Source: Devosia marina
Lineage (GTDB): Bacteria > Pseudomonadota > Alphaproteobacteria > Rhizobiales > Devosiaceae
Length of the DNA stretch: 64,000 nucleotides
NCBI RefSeq assembly: GCF_009758415.1
Contig: NZ_WQRF01000001.1
Coordinates: forward strand, 1,550,001 to 1,614,000
Reading direction: 5' to 3'
Both the position numbers and the translations under genes were made by a program. The notes under the pieces were generated by a model that worked only from the letters and a program-made list of their open reading frames with translations, had not been told where the DNA came from and ran no database searches. How positions within the stretch are numbered: position 1 is the stretch's first letter; each line of letters begins with the position of its first letter. Positions 1 through 9,556 of this stretch are shown one piece after another.

Positions 1-1017
1 AGCCGTGACGCCAGCGCGTTGCTGCCCGAGAATTCTGGCCTGCTTATTGTTCGGCAGCGTGACACCACACAGCTAGAACTGTTGCGCACGGCAGATGCCT
101 TCATCCCGCTGATCGAGGCGACACCCGGAGTGTCGGCAGTGTCGCCCCAAATCGTAGGCAACGGATTTCTGGTGCGGGGTCAGGCAACAGCACCCGTGGG
201 CGTCACTGGCGTGCAGCCGGACAAAGTCTCTGCGATTGCCAATATCGGCAGGAACATCCGGGCAGGCAGCACCGACCTCAACAGTTCCAATGTGCTTCTG
301 GGGACAAGCCTGGCTGAGGACCTGGGGTTGCGTGTCGGGCAGGTGGTGCGCCTTCGCTCCGCCAACGGGCTCGAACTGCCACTGGTTGTTGGTGGCCTAT
401 TCGAACTTGGTTTGGACGCGCTGGATAGTCGCTCGGCCTTTGTCAGCCTTTCTGTCGCACGAACGCTGTTCGACGCTCCCCAAGGGATCTCACGTCTAGA
501 AATCAAGCTCGACGACCTCAATCAGGCGGAGAACTATGCGCGCCAACTGGCAGCCGATACCGGCCTTGAGGCCAAGCCCTGGACGGAGGGCAACGCCCAA
601 TTGCTGGATGGCCTGAGGGCGCAGGCCAATTCGGGCAATCTCATCAAGGGATTTGCACTGATTACCATCGTGATCGGCGTAGCCAGCGCGCTGCTGCTGT
701 CGACCTACAGAAGACGGCCCGAAATTGGCATCATGCGCGCGATGGGGGCCACCCAAGGCTTTGTAATCTTCGTCTTTGTGACCCAGGGCACCATGATTGG
801 TCTGCTTGGCGGACTTATAGGCGCCGGACTGGGATATGCGGCCCTTTCTCCCTTTCCTTTACCGGAAGTAGCACCGCAAGGGGGGTTGCCCATAGACGTC
901 CGACAAGGCGCCTATGATCTGGCCATAACACTGACCACGATCGGCGCCATTCTGGCATCCATTCTTCCCGCCCGGGCCGCTGCCCGTGTCGACCCGGTCT
1001 CGGTGATCGGCCAATGA
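1..1017 (+). CDS. ABC exporter permease, FtsX/MacB family (5' truncated by window)
   Basis: The reading frame is open from base 1, so the N-terminus lies outside the window. The visible 338 residues hold an extracytoplasmic MacB-like core domain followed by an FtsX domain. Three hydrophobic segments are visible near the C-terminus: one starting around GFALITIVIGVASALLL, a second around the GLLGGLIGAG stretch, and a third before the final PARAAARVDP motif typical of FtsX/LolC/LolE proteins. The stop overlaps the start of the ATPase gene by 4 bp (ATGA), so the two are translationally coupled. A role in lipoprotein release or in peptide/macrolide efflux is likely; the sequence does not distinguish these. 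Confidence 0.85.
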   Translation, partial: SRDASALLPENSGLLIVRQRDTTQLELLRTADAFIPLIEATPGVSAVSPQIVGNGFLVRGQATAPVGVTGVQPDKVSAIANIGRNIRAGSTDLNSSNVLLGTSLAEDLGLRVGQVVRLRSANGLELPLVVGGLFELGLDALDSRSAFVSLSVARTLFDAPQGISRLEIKLDDLNQAENYARQLAADTGLEAKPWTEGNAQLLDGLRAQANSGNLIKGFALITIVIGVASALLLSTYRRRPEIGIMRAMGATQGFVIFVFVTQGTMIGLLGGLIGAGLGYAALSPFPLPEVAPQGGLPIDVRQGAYDLAITLTTIGAILASILPARAAARVDPVSVIGQ

Positions 1018-1688
1018 GCACGCTGGTGGAAGTTCGAGATCTGGTTAAAACCTATGGGGAAGGCGATACGGCAACCCCTGTCCTCAAGGGTCTCAACCTG
1101 ACACTGGACACCGGAGAATTGGCGGCCCTGTTGGGCCCGTCGGGTTCTGGCAAGAGCACGCTGCTGACTATTCTGGGAACGCTTATGAAGCCGACATCGG
1201 GGCAGCACCTCATGCTGGACCAGGATCTGACCTCGGCAGATGATCGCGAACTCACCGAGTTTCGCAACCGCCACATCGGCTTCGTCTTCCAGTTCCATCA
1301 CTTGCTGCCCGATTTCACGGCCTTGGAGAACGTCATCTTTCCAACCGCTGTGAAGGCGGGGCGCGAAACCGCGGCAGCGCGGGCGCGTGGACGCGAATTG
1401 CTGGACCGGGTCGGGCTTGGCAACCGCATGGAATATCTGGCCACCCAGCTTTCTGGCGGACAGAAGCAGCGGGTGGCAATTGCGCGTGCACTGATGAACC
1501 AGCCCGAGCTGGTCCTTGCCGACGAGCCAACCGGAAATCTCGACAGGGAGTCGGCCACGCAAGTGATGGACCTGATCGGGGAAATCAATCGCCAGGAAGA
1601 GACCAGCTTTCTGATCTCGACTCATGACGAAAGGATCGCCGAAATCTGCCGCCGGCAGATCCGTGTGCTGGATGGCAGCGTAGGCTGA
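1014..1688 (+). CDS. ABC exporter ATP-binding protein, LolD/MacB type
   Basis: 224 residues, the usual length for LolD-type ATPases. The Walker A motif GPSGSGKST is near residue 42, the signature [15 protein letters not shown] near 144, the Walker B region [12 protein letters not shown] follows, and the switch histidine lies in STHDERIAE. It pairs with the FtsX-type permease immediately upstream (4-bp overlap) to form a type VII ABC transporter. No cognate LolC/LolE pair can be checked because the upstream gene is cut by the window edge. LolD, MacB and YbbA-like ATPases are hard to separate by sequence alone. Confidence 0.9.
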   Translation: MSTLVEVRDLVKTYGEGDTATPVLKGLNLTLDTGELAALLGPSGSGKSTLLTILGTLMKPTSGQHLMLDQDLTSADDRELTEFRNRHIGFVFQFHHLLPDFTALENVIFPTAVKAGRETAAARARGRELLDRVGLGNRMEYLATQLSGGQKQRVAIARALMNQPELVLADEPTGNLDRESATQVMDLIGEINRQEETSFLISTHDERIAEICRRQIRVLDGSVG

Positions 1689-2532
1689 ACCGTTCCGCAA
1701 CCAAGGGCTGTGACCGCGCCCAAGGGAAAGGGGGACGCTTGGCGCCAACTTGCCGACCGGCATTCCTCGCCGGCCGACCTCTGGCGGCGGGGTCATATTG
1801 TGAGATACCCATTTTCATTCTACTTTGGCCAATATCGGCCATCGGGGAGAACGAATATGACGAACAGTTCGTCAGCCAGCGACGTGCAGCCTTGGGAGAA
1901 CTACCCCTGCCGCACAACTCTCCTCGCTAGCGCCTCCAGCGGGGCCGGTAGCGGTCTGGCTGCGATTTAGAGTGCTTGCGGAGAGGCGGACACGCCGACA
2001 GCGAAAAAGGGGCCGCGAGCCAGCCTGAGCGTCTCCAGAGTCAACGTTAGTTGCAGCCTTCCAAGTGTGGGTTGGGGCGCCTTGCAGTCTCGGGAAATCG
2101 CATGTTGCGTTTACCCCGTGCTGCTCACCGCAGGCGTACGAGCACCTTGGTCGTTGCAGGCAACTATCCGAATTCGTCGGTCGGCATGCCTTTGCCAAAT
2201 CCGCGAATAGCGAGAGTGCGACCCTGTTCCGGGGATGACTGCATGGAGGCATGCGTCCAGTCCAAACCGGGCAGATGTCACAAACAGCGTACTGAGCTCT
2301 TGGCCGCCGAAAGCACATACTATTGGGCGATGCATCGGTAATCCGATGAAGTTTGCAAGCGACCCCGTGCCGGGTTCCAGCAGGGCCAGCCCACCACCAC
2401 CCGCGAGCGCGTTTGATAAGGATATTGTCCGCAGTCAATGTGGAACCGTCCAGCAGCGACTCTGCTCGGCGGCGACCCAAAAAGGGCTTTCACCCACCCC
2501 ATTGCGGCAACCCAGAACCAATTCGATCGATA
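1689..2532. other. 844-bp non-coding interval
   Basis: Several open frames cross this interval on both strands, but none shows a family motif, a convincing ribosome-binding site or protein-like composition. A short GC-rich hairpin (CCGGC, 7-nt loop, GCCGG) at 1757-1773 follows the ATPase gene but lacks a T-run. I see no RNA gene. It separates the exporter operon from the convergent sugar operon. Confidence 0.5.
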
Positions 2533-3591
2533 TCATCGAACCCTTTGCCCATCTTTATCGAACATAAGGATCTCGCTGGGGTCACAACTGATATCGATTT
2601 GGTCTCCGGCACTTGAACGGTGCTTGCCGCGCTGCTCGACCAAGATGATCTGACCATCGGGCAATCGCCCGTGCAGCACTGAAGTCGCACCCAGGTTTTC
2701 AGCGACTTCGACGGACAGTCGCAGAGAAAGCGCAAGCGACGTATCGCAACTGAATTGCTCGGGGCGAATTCCGATCGTGACCGGTCCATCCGCCATCTGG
2801 GTCTCGATGGTCGGGCAAAACTGAGTTTCACCGATTCTGACCACGCCAGCATGGTATTGAGCCTGGATGAGGTTCATCCGCGGAGATCCGATGAAGCCGG
2901 CAACGAACAGGTTTGCCGGGTCCGAGTACAATTCTACCGGTGTACCCACTTGTTCTATCCGGCCCGCACGTAGCACGACGATGCGGTCGGCCAGGGTCAT
3001 CGCCTCGACCTGATCGTGCGTGACATAGATCATCGTGGACTTCAGATCCTGGTGGAGCTTGGCGATTTCCACCCGCATGGCCACGCGCAACTCGGCATCC
3101 AGATTCGACAATGGTTCGTCGAACAGGAACGCCTTGGGCTGGCGAACGATTGCTCTGCCGATGGCGACGCGCTGACGCTGGCCACCAGACAATTGACTCG
3201 GCTTGCGGGCAAGCAGCGGCTCAAGCTGCAGGATGCGCGCTGCCTCTGTGACCCGCCGTGCCACCTCAGCCTTTGGCGTGCCTGTCATGCGCAAACCAAA
3301 GCTCATATTGTCGCGCACCGACATGTGCGGATACAGCGCGTAGGACTGGAAGACCATGGACAAGCCGCGTGCCGATGGCTCCACCTCGTTGACCATGTCG
3401 CCGTCGATGCTGACGCTGCCCGCAGAGATATCTTCGAGGCCCGCGATCATGCGCAATAAGGTTGACTTGCCGCAACCGGAAGGACCAACGAAGACGCAGA
3501 ACTCCCCGGAGGCGATTTCCAGATCGACCCCATGCACGACTTCGGTTTGACCGAAGCTCTTTCGGACGCCCTTTAGAGAGATCTCGCTCAT
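2533..3591 (-). CDS. Sugar ABC importer ATPase, UgpC/MalK family
   Basis: 352 residues. Walker A is GPSGCGKST, the signature is LSGGQRQRVAIGRAI, Walker B ends in FLFDEPLSNLDAELR, and a MalK-like C-terminal TOBE/OB region follows from about residue 235. The ATG at 3591 is preferred over the upstream one at 3609: it overlaps the TGA of the glycosidase gene by 4 bp and gives the usual MSEISLKGV-type N-terminus. It is the last gene of the leftward operon and should energise the two permeases encoded at 7668-9421. Confidence 0.93.
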   Translation of the reverse strand: MSEISLKGVRKSFGQTEVVHGVDLEIASGEFCVFVGPSGCGKSTLLRMIAGLEDISAGSVSIDGDMVNEVEPSARGLSMVFQSYALYPHMSVRDNMSFGLRMTGTPKAEVARRVTEAARILQLEPLLARKPSQLSGGQRQRVAIGRAIVRQPKAFLFDEPLSNLDAELRVAMRVEIAKLHQDLKSTMIYVTHDQVEAMTLADRIVVLRAGRIEQVGTPVELYSDPANLFVAGFIGSPRMNLIQAQYHAGVVRIGETQFCPTIETQMADGPVTIGIRPEQFSCDTSLALSLRLSVEVAENLGATSVLHGRLPDGQIILVEQRGKHRSSAGDQIDISCDPSEILMFDKDGQRVR

Positions 3592-6278
3592 GCTCGTATG
3601 TCCTCCCACCAGCTTGTGAGTTCATCAACCGAGGCACTGGGCGCATTTGCGAAGCTGCCATCTTCGAGATAGCCGGCCACGGCGTTGCGAAGGGCCCGGG
3701 CAACCAGGTGCTCGTTGTCCGCTGTGAGGTCACAGGCGCTCAATAGCAGGCGGCCGCGTCCGATCTTCACCTCCGCCAGGAGCACCAGGTTTCGATTCTG
3801 GTTCCAGTCATCGATGACGCGAATGAGTGCGCGAGCGTCCAGTGTCTTCATGTCGAGGGCGCGGCGACCGTAGGTCAGCGCCCATTGATGCCAGCCGGAG
3901 TGGCTGTTGGCGGGGAACAGTGAGAAGATGGGGTGATCGATGTCGTTGATCAGGCCCAGCGTATGCGGCGCCTGCCCCTTGGTCCAAAGCGTGTTCCAGA
4001 AGACCGTCGTGTGGCCGAGTTCCGCATTCGGCTTGATGGTCTCGGGTGAAGGCGAGAACACGACCGTGGCGCCTTCTTCAATGCGTTCGAGCGTTGTGGC
4101 GTCCAGAGCACCCACGATGTCCAGGGTCCTCTGTGCGGCGTCCGCGAATACGGCGACCTCATAGCGATTGGCAAAGCCATTGCCGGAGAGGACGCATTGG
4201 TAAAGTCCGTCAGGCAGGTCTGTCGTATCGATCGAGATTGGTCCCAGGTCGTGCAACTGACCGGTCTTGAGTTCTTCGACGTCAACGAGACTTTTGCGAC
4301 GCTCGCCGCCATTGCTATCGACCAGAGTGACAGTCACCTGACCCGCGGGAAGGCTGTTGGCACCATAGTGGGCAATCTGCAGGTCAGCCGTGAAGGCGCT
4401 TCCCTGGGCGACGACGAACCCATCGGCCCGCAGCAATGGCACGGTCGGCGCGCAGAACTCGCGGAACGCCTGGGGAGAAACATAGGACTTTTCGTCCCAG
4501 AAGGCGTCGACGACCCCGACGAGGGCCGTGCCCTGGCCCGGAAAATCCTGCAGGCCAAGCAGTTGGAAACCAGCAAAATCGGGGGTGCGCAGCGCTGCCT
4601 CGATGTCCTCCTTGTAGAGCATCGTCTGCAGGCGCCCGCTATTGAACGTGAAGTCGTCGGCCAGCGGCAGCATGGACTTGGCCGCCAGGTCATCGCGCAC
4701 AACAATGAAGTTACGCGCTTCCAGAACGCCGGTGTATTTGTCGATCGCCCGCAGGTCGGGATAGACGCACCACTGTCCGATCTCGTGGCTGACCAGCGCC
4801 ATCGGCACCTTCTGGACCCACTCGGACCAATCGGTTCGCGTTTCGAGCGGACGGGCATTCAATCGGCTGTTGAGCCCCTCGCCCCAGCGATGGCTGCGGG
4901 GCTCGGGCTTGCTCACATAATTGGCCCGTTCGATGGTCGGCCATCCCGATCCACCGCTATAGATGCGCCGCGCATCCTTTGCCTGCCAATATTCGACAAA
5001 GCGCTCAAGGAAGGCATGCATCCGTGCGCCATAAACTTCATTGCCCACTGTCAGCATGACGAAGCTGGGGTGGTTGCCATACTCGGCAACAATGCGCTCG
5101 GCTTCAGTCAGGATGTAGCGATCAAGTGCAGGATCAGCGCCGAGAATGGCCCAGATGGGCGTTTCCACATGCAGAAGCAAACCCAATTCGTCTGCTACCT
5201 CGAATGCCGCCTTTGGCGGGCAGTAAGAATGGAAACGTATATGGTTCAGGCCATAGGCAGCAGCGGTCTCGAAGGCCTTGCGCCATCCCCGCTTGTCAGT
5301 TGGCGGGTAGCCACTGAGCGGGAAAATGCAGCAATCGAGCGTGCCGCGAAGAAACACGCGACGGTCATTGAGCAGAATGTGTCGACCCTGGCTGCGGATC
5401 GTGCGGATACCGAAAGGCGTTTCGGCCCGATCCAGCAATTGACCATCCCGGAACCATTCCACCACGAGCGAATGGACGATGGGATCGAATTCGTCCCAAT
5501 TTCCTGCGGCTTCGGGCAGTTCGACATCAAACTGCAAGCTGGTGAGAGCGGAGCTGATGGACACAGCATGCTCCTCAACGACAGGACGGTCCTGACCCGC
5601 GATCGAGAACGACAAGCGGACCATGTCGGTGGCATCGGCTTTCCAGAAGGTCGGCCAGAAGGCGTTGGTGTCGTAGGCCTCCAGGTCCATACAGATGCGA
5701 AGGTGTCGCGACGGCGCATCCACGGCAAGATTGTGAATCCCGCCACCAGCTGAATGAAGCTCAATGCTGCCCACAACCCCATTCCAATTGGTCTGGGTGT
5801 GCTCGGTCTTTGAATGCGCCACATCTGGCATGTCACCGGCAATGTGGGCATCACCGACCGCCTCGAACCGTCCGTTGTCGATGAGCAGTGTAACCGTGTG
5901 CTCGCCTTCGGCCAGCCGTCCCAGAAAGAAGCGGTTGGGCGTCGACAGGCTCTCGTCGCGACCAATCTTTATACCATTGATGAACAGATCGACCTGGCCA
6001 TGGGGGCGCTCGAGATAGAGCCAATGATAGAGCTGGCTCTGGTCGGCGGCGATCTTAATGATCCGCTGATACCATGCCTTGCCCACATATGGGTGCCGGC
6101 GGCTCAGATGCGCCATGGTGATTGCCGACGATGCTGGCGCCTTTCTTGCCTCGTCCACGCTGCCCGGCAGAGCTATGGAGTCGCCAAGCGTGGTTGCGGC
6201 CCATTTTGAGGAAAGGCCGACATTGTCCGGGTCCAGGGCGAATGACCAGGTGCCCGAAAGATCGAGGCGGTGCAGCAT
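3588..6278 (-). CDS. Glycoside hydrolase family 2 protein (beta-galactosidase/beta-glucuronidase-like)
   Basis: 896 residues from the ATG at 6278. The frame stays open upstream, but that part overlaps the binding-protein gene and is not protein-like. The order is an N-terminal jelly-roll sugar-binding domain, an immunoglobulin-like domain, a TIM barrel from about residue 300, and a C-terminal extension of about 300 residues. The acid/base glutamate sits in GNEVYG (about 413) and the nucleophile in VSHEIGQW (about 498), both typical of GH2. There is no signal peptide, so it probably acts in the cytoplasm on an imported beta-glycoside. It lies between the binding protein and the ATPase of the same importer. 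Exact linkage specificity cannot be read from sequence. Confidence 0.88.
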   Translation of the reverse strand: MLHRLDLSGTWSFALDPDNVGLSSKWAATTLGDSIALPGSVDEARKAPASSAITMAHLSRRHPYVGKAWYQRIIKIAADQSQLYHWLYLERPHGQVDLFINGIKIGRDESLSTPNRFFLGRLAEGEHTVTLLIDNGRFEAVGDAHIAGDMPDVAHSKTEHTQTNWNGVVGSIELHSAGGGIHNLAVDAPSRHLRICMDLEAYDTNAFWPTFWKADATDMVRLSFSIAGQDRPVVEEHAVSISSALTSLQFDVELPEAAGNWDEFDPIVHSLVVEWFRDGQLLDRAETPFGIRTIRSQGRHILLNDRRVFLRGTLDCCIFPLSGYPPTDKRGWRKAFETAAAYGLNHIRFHSYCPPKAAFEVADELGLLLHVETPIWAILGADPALDRYILTEAERIVAEYGNHPSFVMLTVGNEVYGARMHAFLERFVEYWQAKDARRIYSGGSGWPTIERANYVSKPEPRSHRWGEGLNSRLNARPLETRTDWSEWVQKVPMALVSHEIGQWCVYPDLRAIDKYTGVLEARNFIVVRDDLAAKSMLPLADDFTFNSGRLQTMLYKEDIEAALRTPDFAGFQLLGLQDFPGQGTALVGVVDAFWDEKSYVSPQAFREFCAPTVPLLRADGFVVAQGSAFTADLQIAHYGANSLPAGQVTVTLVDSNGGERRKSLVDVEELKTGQLHDLGPISIDTTDLPDGLYQCVLSGNGFANRYEVAVFADAAQRTLDIVGALDATTLERIEEGATVVFSPSPETIKPNAELGHTTVFWNTLWTKGQAPHTLGLINDIDHPIFSLFPANSHSGWHQWALTYGRRALDMKTLDARALIRVIDDWNQNRNLVLLAEVKIGRGRLLLSACDLTADNEHLVARALRNAVAGYLEDGSFANAPSASVDELTSWWEDIRA

Positions 6279-6304
6279 AGTTGTTCTCTTCTTGAATGTG
6301 GGGC

Positions 6305-6327
6305 GGGCGGCGCCGTCGGCGCCGCCC
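6305..6327 (-). promoter_or_regulatory. Perfect intercistronic hairpin after the binding-protein gene
   Basis: Ten-bp perfect stem (GGGCGGCGCC paired with GGCGCCGCCC) with a 3-nt loop, in the 62-bp gap between the solute-binding protein stop and the glycosidase start. No T-run follows. Hairpins here commonly stabilise the 3' end of a highly expressed binding-protein mRNA or attenuate downstream genes. That role is inferred. Confidence 0.6.
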
Positions 6328-6340
6328 ATTGAGCGGACGC

Positions 6341-7633
6341 CTAGAGGCGCGCGGCGACCTCTGTCTTTGCCTGAGCCAGCGCTTCTTCGGGTGTTGCGAC
6401 GCCCTGCACGACATTGTTCACGGCGGTCTCCATCGCCGAGCCGACAATATTGTCGTTTGCGTTCAATGTTGCCGGGATGAGGTTGGCCTGCACGTCCGCG
6501 AACACTTCGTTGACGTTCTGGCCATCGTAGTATGGATCTTCGAAGTTGATCCATTCAGCCGACCCCGCGGGTGTCCAGGCAGGGTAGAGGTCATCGTTCT
6601 GATACTGCTGGCGGAGGCTTTCCCCATCCGTCACGATCCAGCTGACGAAGGCCCAGGCGGCCTCCTTGTTCTGGGACGTTTCCAGGATGCCGATATGGTC
6701 GCCACCGGCATTGAAGGAACGGTTTCCGGTTTCGTCCGCCGGCGCCGAGGCCACGCCCCACTTGCCAGCATCGTCCGGAGCAAAAGCCCGCTTGAGCAGA
6801 CCCCCAAACCAATTGCCTGACATGATTGTGGCGATCTGACCGCGCCCGAAAGCACCCTGCCATTCAGGAGACCACATATTGAAGGGCGAAATCAGTCCCG
6901 CATCGGCGGCTTTGTCGATAACCGTCAAGGCCTCGAGAACGATCGGATCGTCCAGCTGCAGCTCACCTTCGGCGTCAAACCAGCTCACGCCCTTCTGCGC
7001 CATCATGGTGGAGAGGATTTCCATCCCATTGGCCAGCAGCCAGCGCTCGTTCGGCACGACGACCTTCTTGCCTTCCTCGATAAAGACATCCCAGTCCGAG
7101 AAGGTCGCCTCTACTTCGGTCGGCTCAGTGGGCAAGCCTACCTGTTCAAAGAGATCGCGCCGGTAGAAGAGACCGCCTGGGCCGGTATGCTTGGGCAAGG
7201 CAACGATCTTGCCGCTGTCGAGGGTAACATTGCCTGCGGCGAAGGGAGCAAAATCGTCGATGACGTCATCGACATTATACGGGTCTTGAGACAGATCGAC
7301 CCATTGCGGACGCTCCCGCAGTAGCGCCAGAACGCCGATTTCGATCATTGCCACATCCGGGCCGGTATTGCTCAACAGAGCCCGCTGCACGGTATTGAGA
7401 TAGTTGTTATCAGCGTTGGGGAACCCCTGCACCTCAACCTTGATGTTCGGATACGCCTCGTTGAATGCGGGCATGAGTGCCTGGAAAGTGCGGTCGTTGT
7501 TCGGCCAGGTCCAGACCTTAATGGTTCCCGAAGTCTCGGGGCCCGGCCGGTAGAGCTGGGCCTCCTGGGCGAGTACGCCCGGAACCATGCTGGCGGCCAA
7601 ACCCGCCGCTACCAAGAGTGAAAAGAAACGCAT
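6341..7633 (-). CDS. Extracellular sugar-binding protein, ABC family 1
   Basis: 430 residues with a clear Sec signal peptide: charged MRFF, a hydrophobic core, and a cleavage site near GVLA/QEA. The mature protein has the SBP_bac_1 pattern, including the early IKVWTWPNNDRTFQALMP segment, the central FGRGQIATIMSGNWFGG region and a C-terminal AWAFVSWI helix. It is the first structural component after the permeases and should deliver an oligosaccharide or glycoside to them. It belongs to the CUT1 class; the ligand is unknown, but the adjacent GH2 enzyme suggests a beta-linked sugar. Confidence 0.93.
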   Translation of the reverse strand: MRFFSLLVAAGLAASMVPGVLAQEAQLYRPGPETSGTIKVWTWPNNDRTFQALMPAFNEAYPNIKVEVQGFPNADNNYLNTVQRALLSNTGPDVAMIEIGVLALLRERPQWVDLSQDPYNVDDVIDDFAPFAAGNVTLDSGKIVALPKHTGPGGLFYRRDLFEQVGLPTEPTEVEATFSDWDVFIEEGKKVVVPNERWLLANGMEILSTMMAQKGVSWFDAEGELQLDDPIVLEALTVIDKAADAGLISPFNMWSPEWQGAFGRGQIATIMSGNWFGGLLKRAFAPDDAGKWGVASAPADETGNRSFNAGGDHIGILETSQNKEAAWAFVSWIVTDGESLRQQYQNDDLYPAWTPAGSAEWINFEDPYYDGQNVNEVFADVQANLIPATLNANDNIVGSAMETAVNNVVQGVATPEEALAQAKTEVAARL

Positions 7634-7667
7634 CGAATATCCTCCCTAGATTGTACGAGCGATTTCG

Positions 7668-8513
7668 TCAGGATTTCACCGCACCCGAGGTCAGGCCCGC
7701 GATGAACTGGCGGCTGAGAAGGGCGAAGAGAAGAAAGACCGGCACCAGGCCCATCAATGTCGACAGCATGACGGCGGGAGTGTCGGTATAGTGGGTGGTC
7801 GATAGCGTGGTGAGCGCCAGCGGCACTGTGAACAGGGTTCCGTCCCCCAGGACGACCAGCGGAAGCTGGAACTCGTTCCAGGTGCCGATCACGGTCCAGA
7901 CGGCCAACGCAGCCAGTCCTGGCCGGATAATGGGCAAGACCACGAAAAAGAAAGTCGCAAAGCCCTTGGCACCGTCCATCTCGGCCGCTTCGTAAAGCTC
8001 GCGAGGGATGGTCGAGCCGATATAGGTGTACATCCAGATGACCCCGAAGCCGGATGCTACCGCTGGGACGATCAGTGGCCAGAAGGTGTTGAGCCAGCCC
8101 AGCCAACCCATTTGCAGAAAGAAAGGGATAAGGGCCAGAGATGGCGGGAAGAACAGGGTCGCAAAGGTGGCACCGAGCAGGAAACCGCGACCGGGCGCGC
8201 GCACATAGCGAGCGAAACCATATCCGGCCAGAGCACTGACCAGCACCAGACCGATCGTCTTGGGCACGGCGACGATGATGCTGTTGATGATCGGCCGGAA
8301 TGGCGGAAACACTGCCTCGATGCGCGCATAGTTGTCCAGCATTGACGAACCGAACCAGATAGGCGGCGGAAACTGGAACACTTCGCTCAGGGTGCGCGTC
8401 GCAAATACTGCGGTCCAGTAGAGGGGCAGCACGAAGAGCAACGACATCAGGAAGAGCGCTACCGTTACCGCAAGATTGAACCGCTTTTCCCGGTTGGCGA
8501 GCAGGTTTCTCAC
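7668..8513 (-). CDS. Sugar ABC importer permease, MalG type
   Basis: 281 residues with about six membrane segments and the cytoplasmic EAA loop YEAAEMDGAKGFATFFFVVLP that docks on the ATPase. I chose the GTG at 8513 because a GGGAG ribosome site lies just upstream and only 2 bp separate it from the stop of the partner permease. An ATG further upstream at 8588 would overlap that gene by 73 bp and adds an unrelated peptide. It pairs with the MalF-type gene immediately upstream. Confidence 0.9.
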   Translation of the reverse strand: MRNLLANREKRFNLAVTVALFLMSLLFVLPLYWTAVFATRTLSEVFQFPPPIWFGSSMLDNYARIEAVFPPFRPIINSIIVAVPKTIGLVLVSALAGYGFARYVRAPGRGFLLGATFATLFFPPSLALIPFFLQMGWLGWLNTFWPLIVPAVASGFGVIWMYTYIGSTIPRELYEAAEMDGAKGFATFFFVVLPIIRPGLAALAVWTVIGTWNEFQLPLVVLGDGTLFTVPLALTTLSTTHYTDTPAVMLSTLMGLVPVFLLFALLSRQFIAGLTSGAVKS

Positions 8514-8515
8514 GA

Positions 8516-9421
8516 TCAGGCTCCCAGACGCTTGGTGATGGACCGGTGCAGAAGGGTGAAAGCCACAACAGCGGCGAAGATGTACCAACTCACTGCTGCG
8601 CCGAGGCCGAAATCAAATTGCGAGAAGGCCGTGGCGTAAAGGTACATGCCCAGAGTGGTGGTCGAGTTGTTGGTGCCACCCTGCCCCTGCGTGAGCACGA
8701 AGGGCTCATCGAACATCTGAACGCCACCCAGTGTCGCGGTGATGATCGAGAAGGCAAGCGAGGGAAACAGCAGAGGCAGCGTAATGCGCGAGAATATTGC
8801 CCATCGCCCGACACCATCCATGCGCGCCGCCTCATAGATGTCTCTAGGGATGGACTGCAGGCCGGCCAGAAAGATAATCATGTGCCATCCTGTCCATCGC
8901 CAGATGACCAGCAGCACGACCAGCGGCTTGATCCAGAATTCGGAAGCAAGCCAGTTGAAGTAGCTCGGCTGCCCCTGCGCGGCGCCAACCAGCATGTTCA
9001 CAATGCCGCCGTTTGACGTGAAGAAGACCCGAAGCAGAATGGCCGCGATGGCAGGGGCAACGAGCAGCGGCAAGAGAAAGACCAGGCGAAAATAGGTCTT
9101 TCCGCCCAGGACGTACTCGTTGACCATCACCGCCAGGCCGAGTGCCAAGCCGACCGTCAGTATGGTGGACCAGAACCACAGATAGAGCGTGTTCCAGATA
9201 GCCTTCTGAAACACTGGATCCTGAAGGGCACGCGAATAGTTGGCCAGGCCCACGAATTCCGGTTCGGAAAAGCCATCCCAGTCCGACAGGCCGAGATAGA
9301 AAGAAAAGACCACCGGGAAGATGGAGAAGGCCACAAAGATCGCAAAGAATGGCGCGACCGAGGCGTAGAACGCCCTGTTGCGCCGAACCATCACTCCCGA
9401 TCTCACATTCGCTGCTGCCAT
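8516..9421 (-). CDS. Sugar ABC importer permease, MalF type
   Basis: 301 residues, six predicted membrane helices, EAA motif YEAARMDGVGRWAIFSRITLP. The ATG at 9421 has a good ribosome site (GGGAAGG) 8 bp upstream and gives a short cytoplasmic N-terminus before the first helix. The longer frame to 9511 runs into the divergent promoter region and is rejected. It is the first gene of the leftward operon: permease, permease, binding protein, GH2, ATPase. Confidence 0.9.
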   Translation of the reverse strand: MAAANVRSGVMVRRNRAFYASVAPFFAIFVAFSIFPVVFSFYLGLSDWDGFSEPEFVGLANYSRALQDPVFQKAIWNTLYLWFWSTILTVGLALGLAVMVNEYVLGGKTYFRLVFLLPLLVAPAIAAILLRVFFTSNGGIVNMLVGAAQGQPSYFNWLASEFWIKPLVVLLVIWRWTGWHMIIFLAGLQSIPRDIYEAARMDGVGRWAIFSRITLPLLFPSLAFSIITATLGGVQMFDEPFVLTQGQGGTNNSTTTLGMYLYATAFSQFDFGLGAAVSWYIFAAVVAFTLLHRSITKRLGA

Positions 9422-9556
9422 GATCACCTTCCCATTTGGCGCTTCTATAATCAGATGATTGATGAACGTCAATATGATCAATGGGCGAAAATCCGTTGAC
9501 ACATTGCCCATTTAGAGGCAAACCCTACCATATTAATCTGATTTATTGAGATGCCC
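9422..9556. promoter_or_regulatory. Divergent control region with two related inverted repeats
   Basis: The 135-bp gap separates the leftward importer/GH2 operon from the rightward dehydratase operon. It contains AATCAGATGATT at 9449-9460 (AATCA/TGATT arms, 2-bp spacer) and AATCTGATT at 9535-9543 (AATC/GATT arms, 1-bp spacer). The related half-sites, one near each operon start, look like paired operators. The GntR/FCD regulator encoded at 11553-12272 is the obvious candidate binder (inference). A TTGACA occurs at 9496-9501, but no -10 box at normal spacing is convincing. Confidence 0.5.

Noticed and set aside
912..1796. 294-codon minus-strand frame across the exporter ATPase
   Set aside because: Antisense to Walker and signature motifs of the ATPase.
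1872..2480. 202-codon minus-strand frame in the 1.7-2.5 kb gap
   Set aside because: No ribosome site or domain, Cys/Arg/Pro-rich composition typical of a chance frame.
4197..5753. 518-codon open frame on the + strand inside the GH2 gene
   Set aside because: Antisense to a well-supported glycosidase with both catalytic glutamates; no motif of its own. It is a shadow of codon bias.
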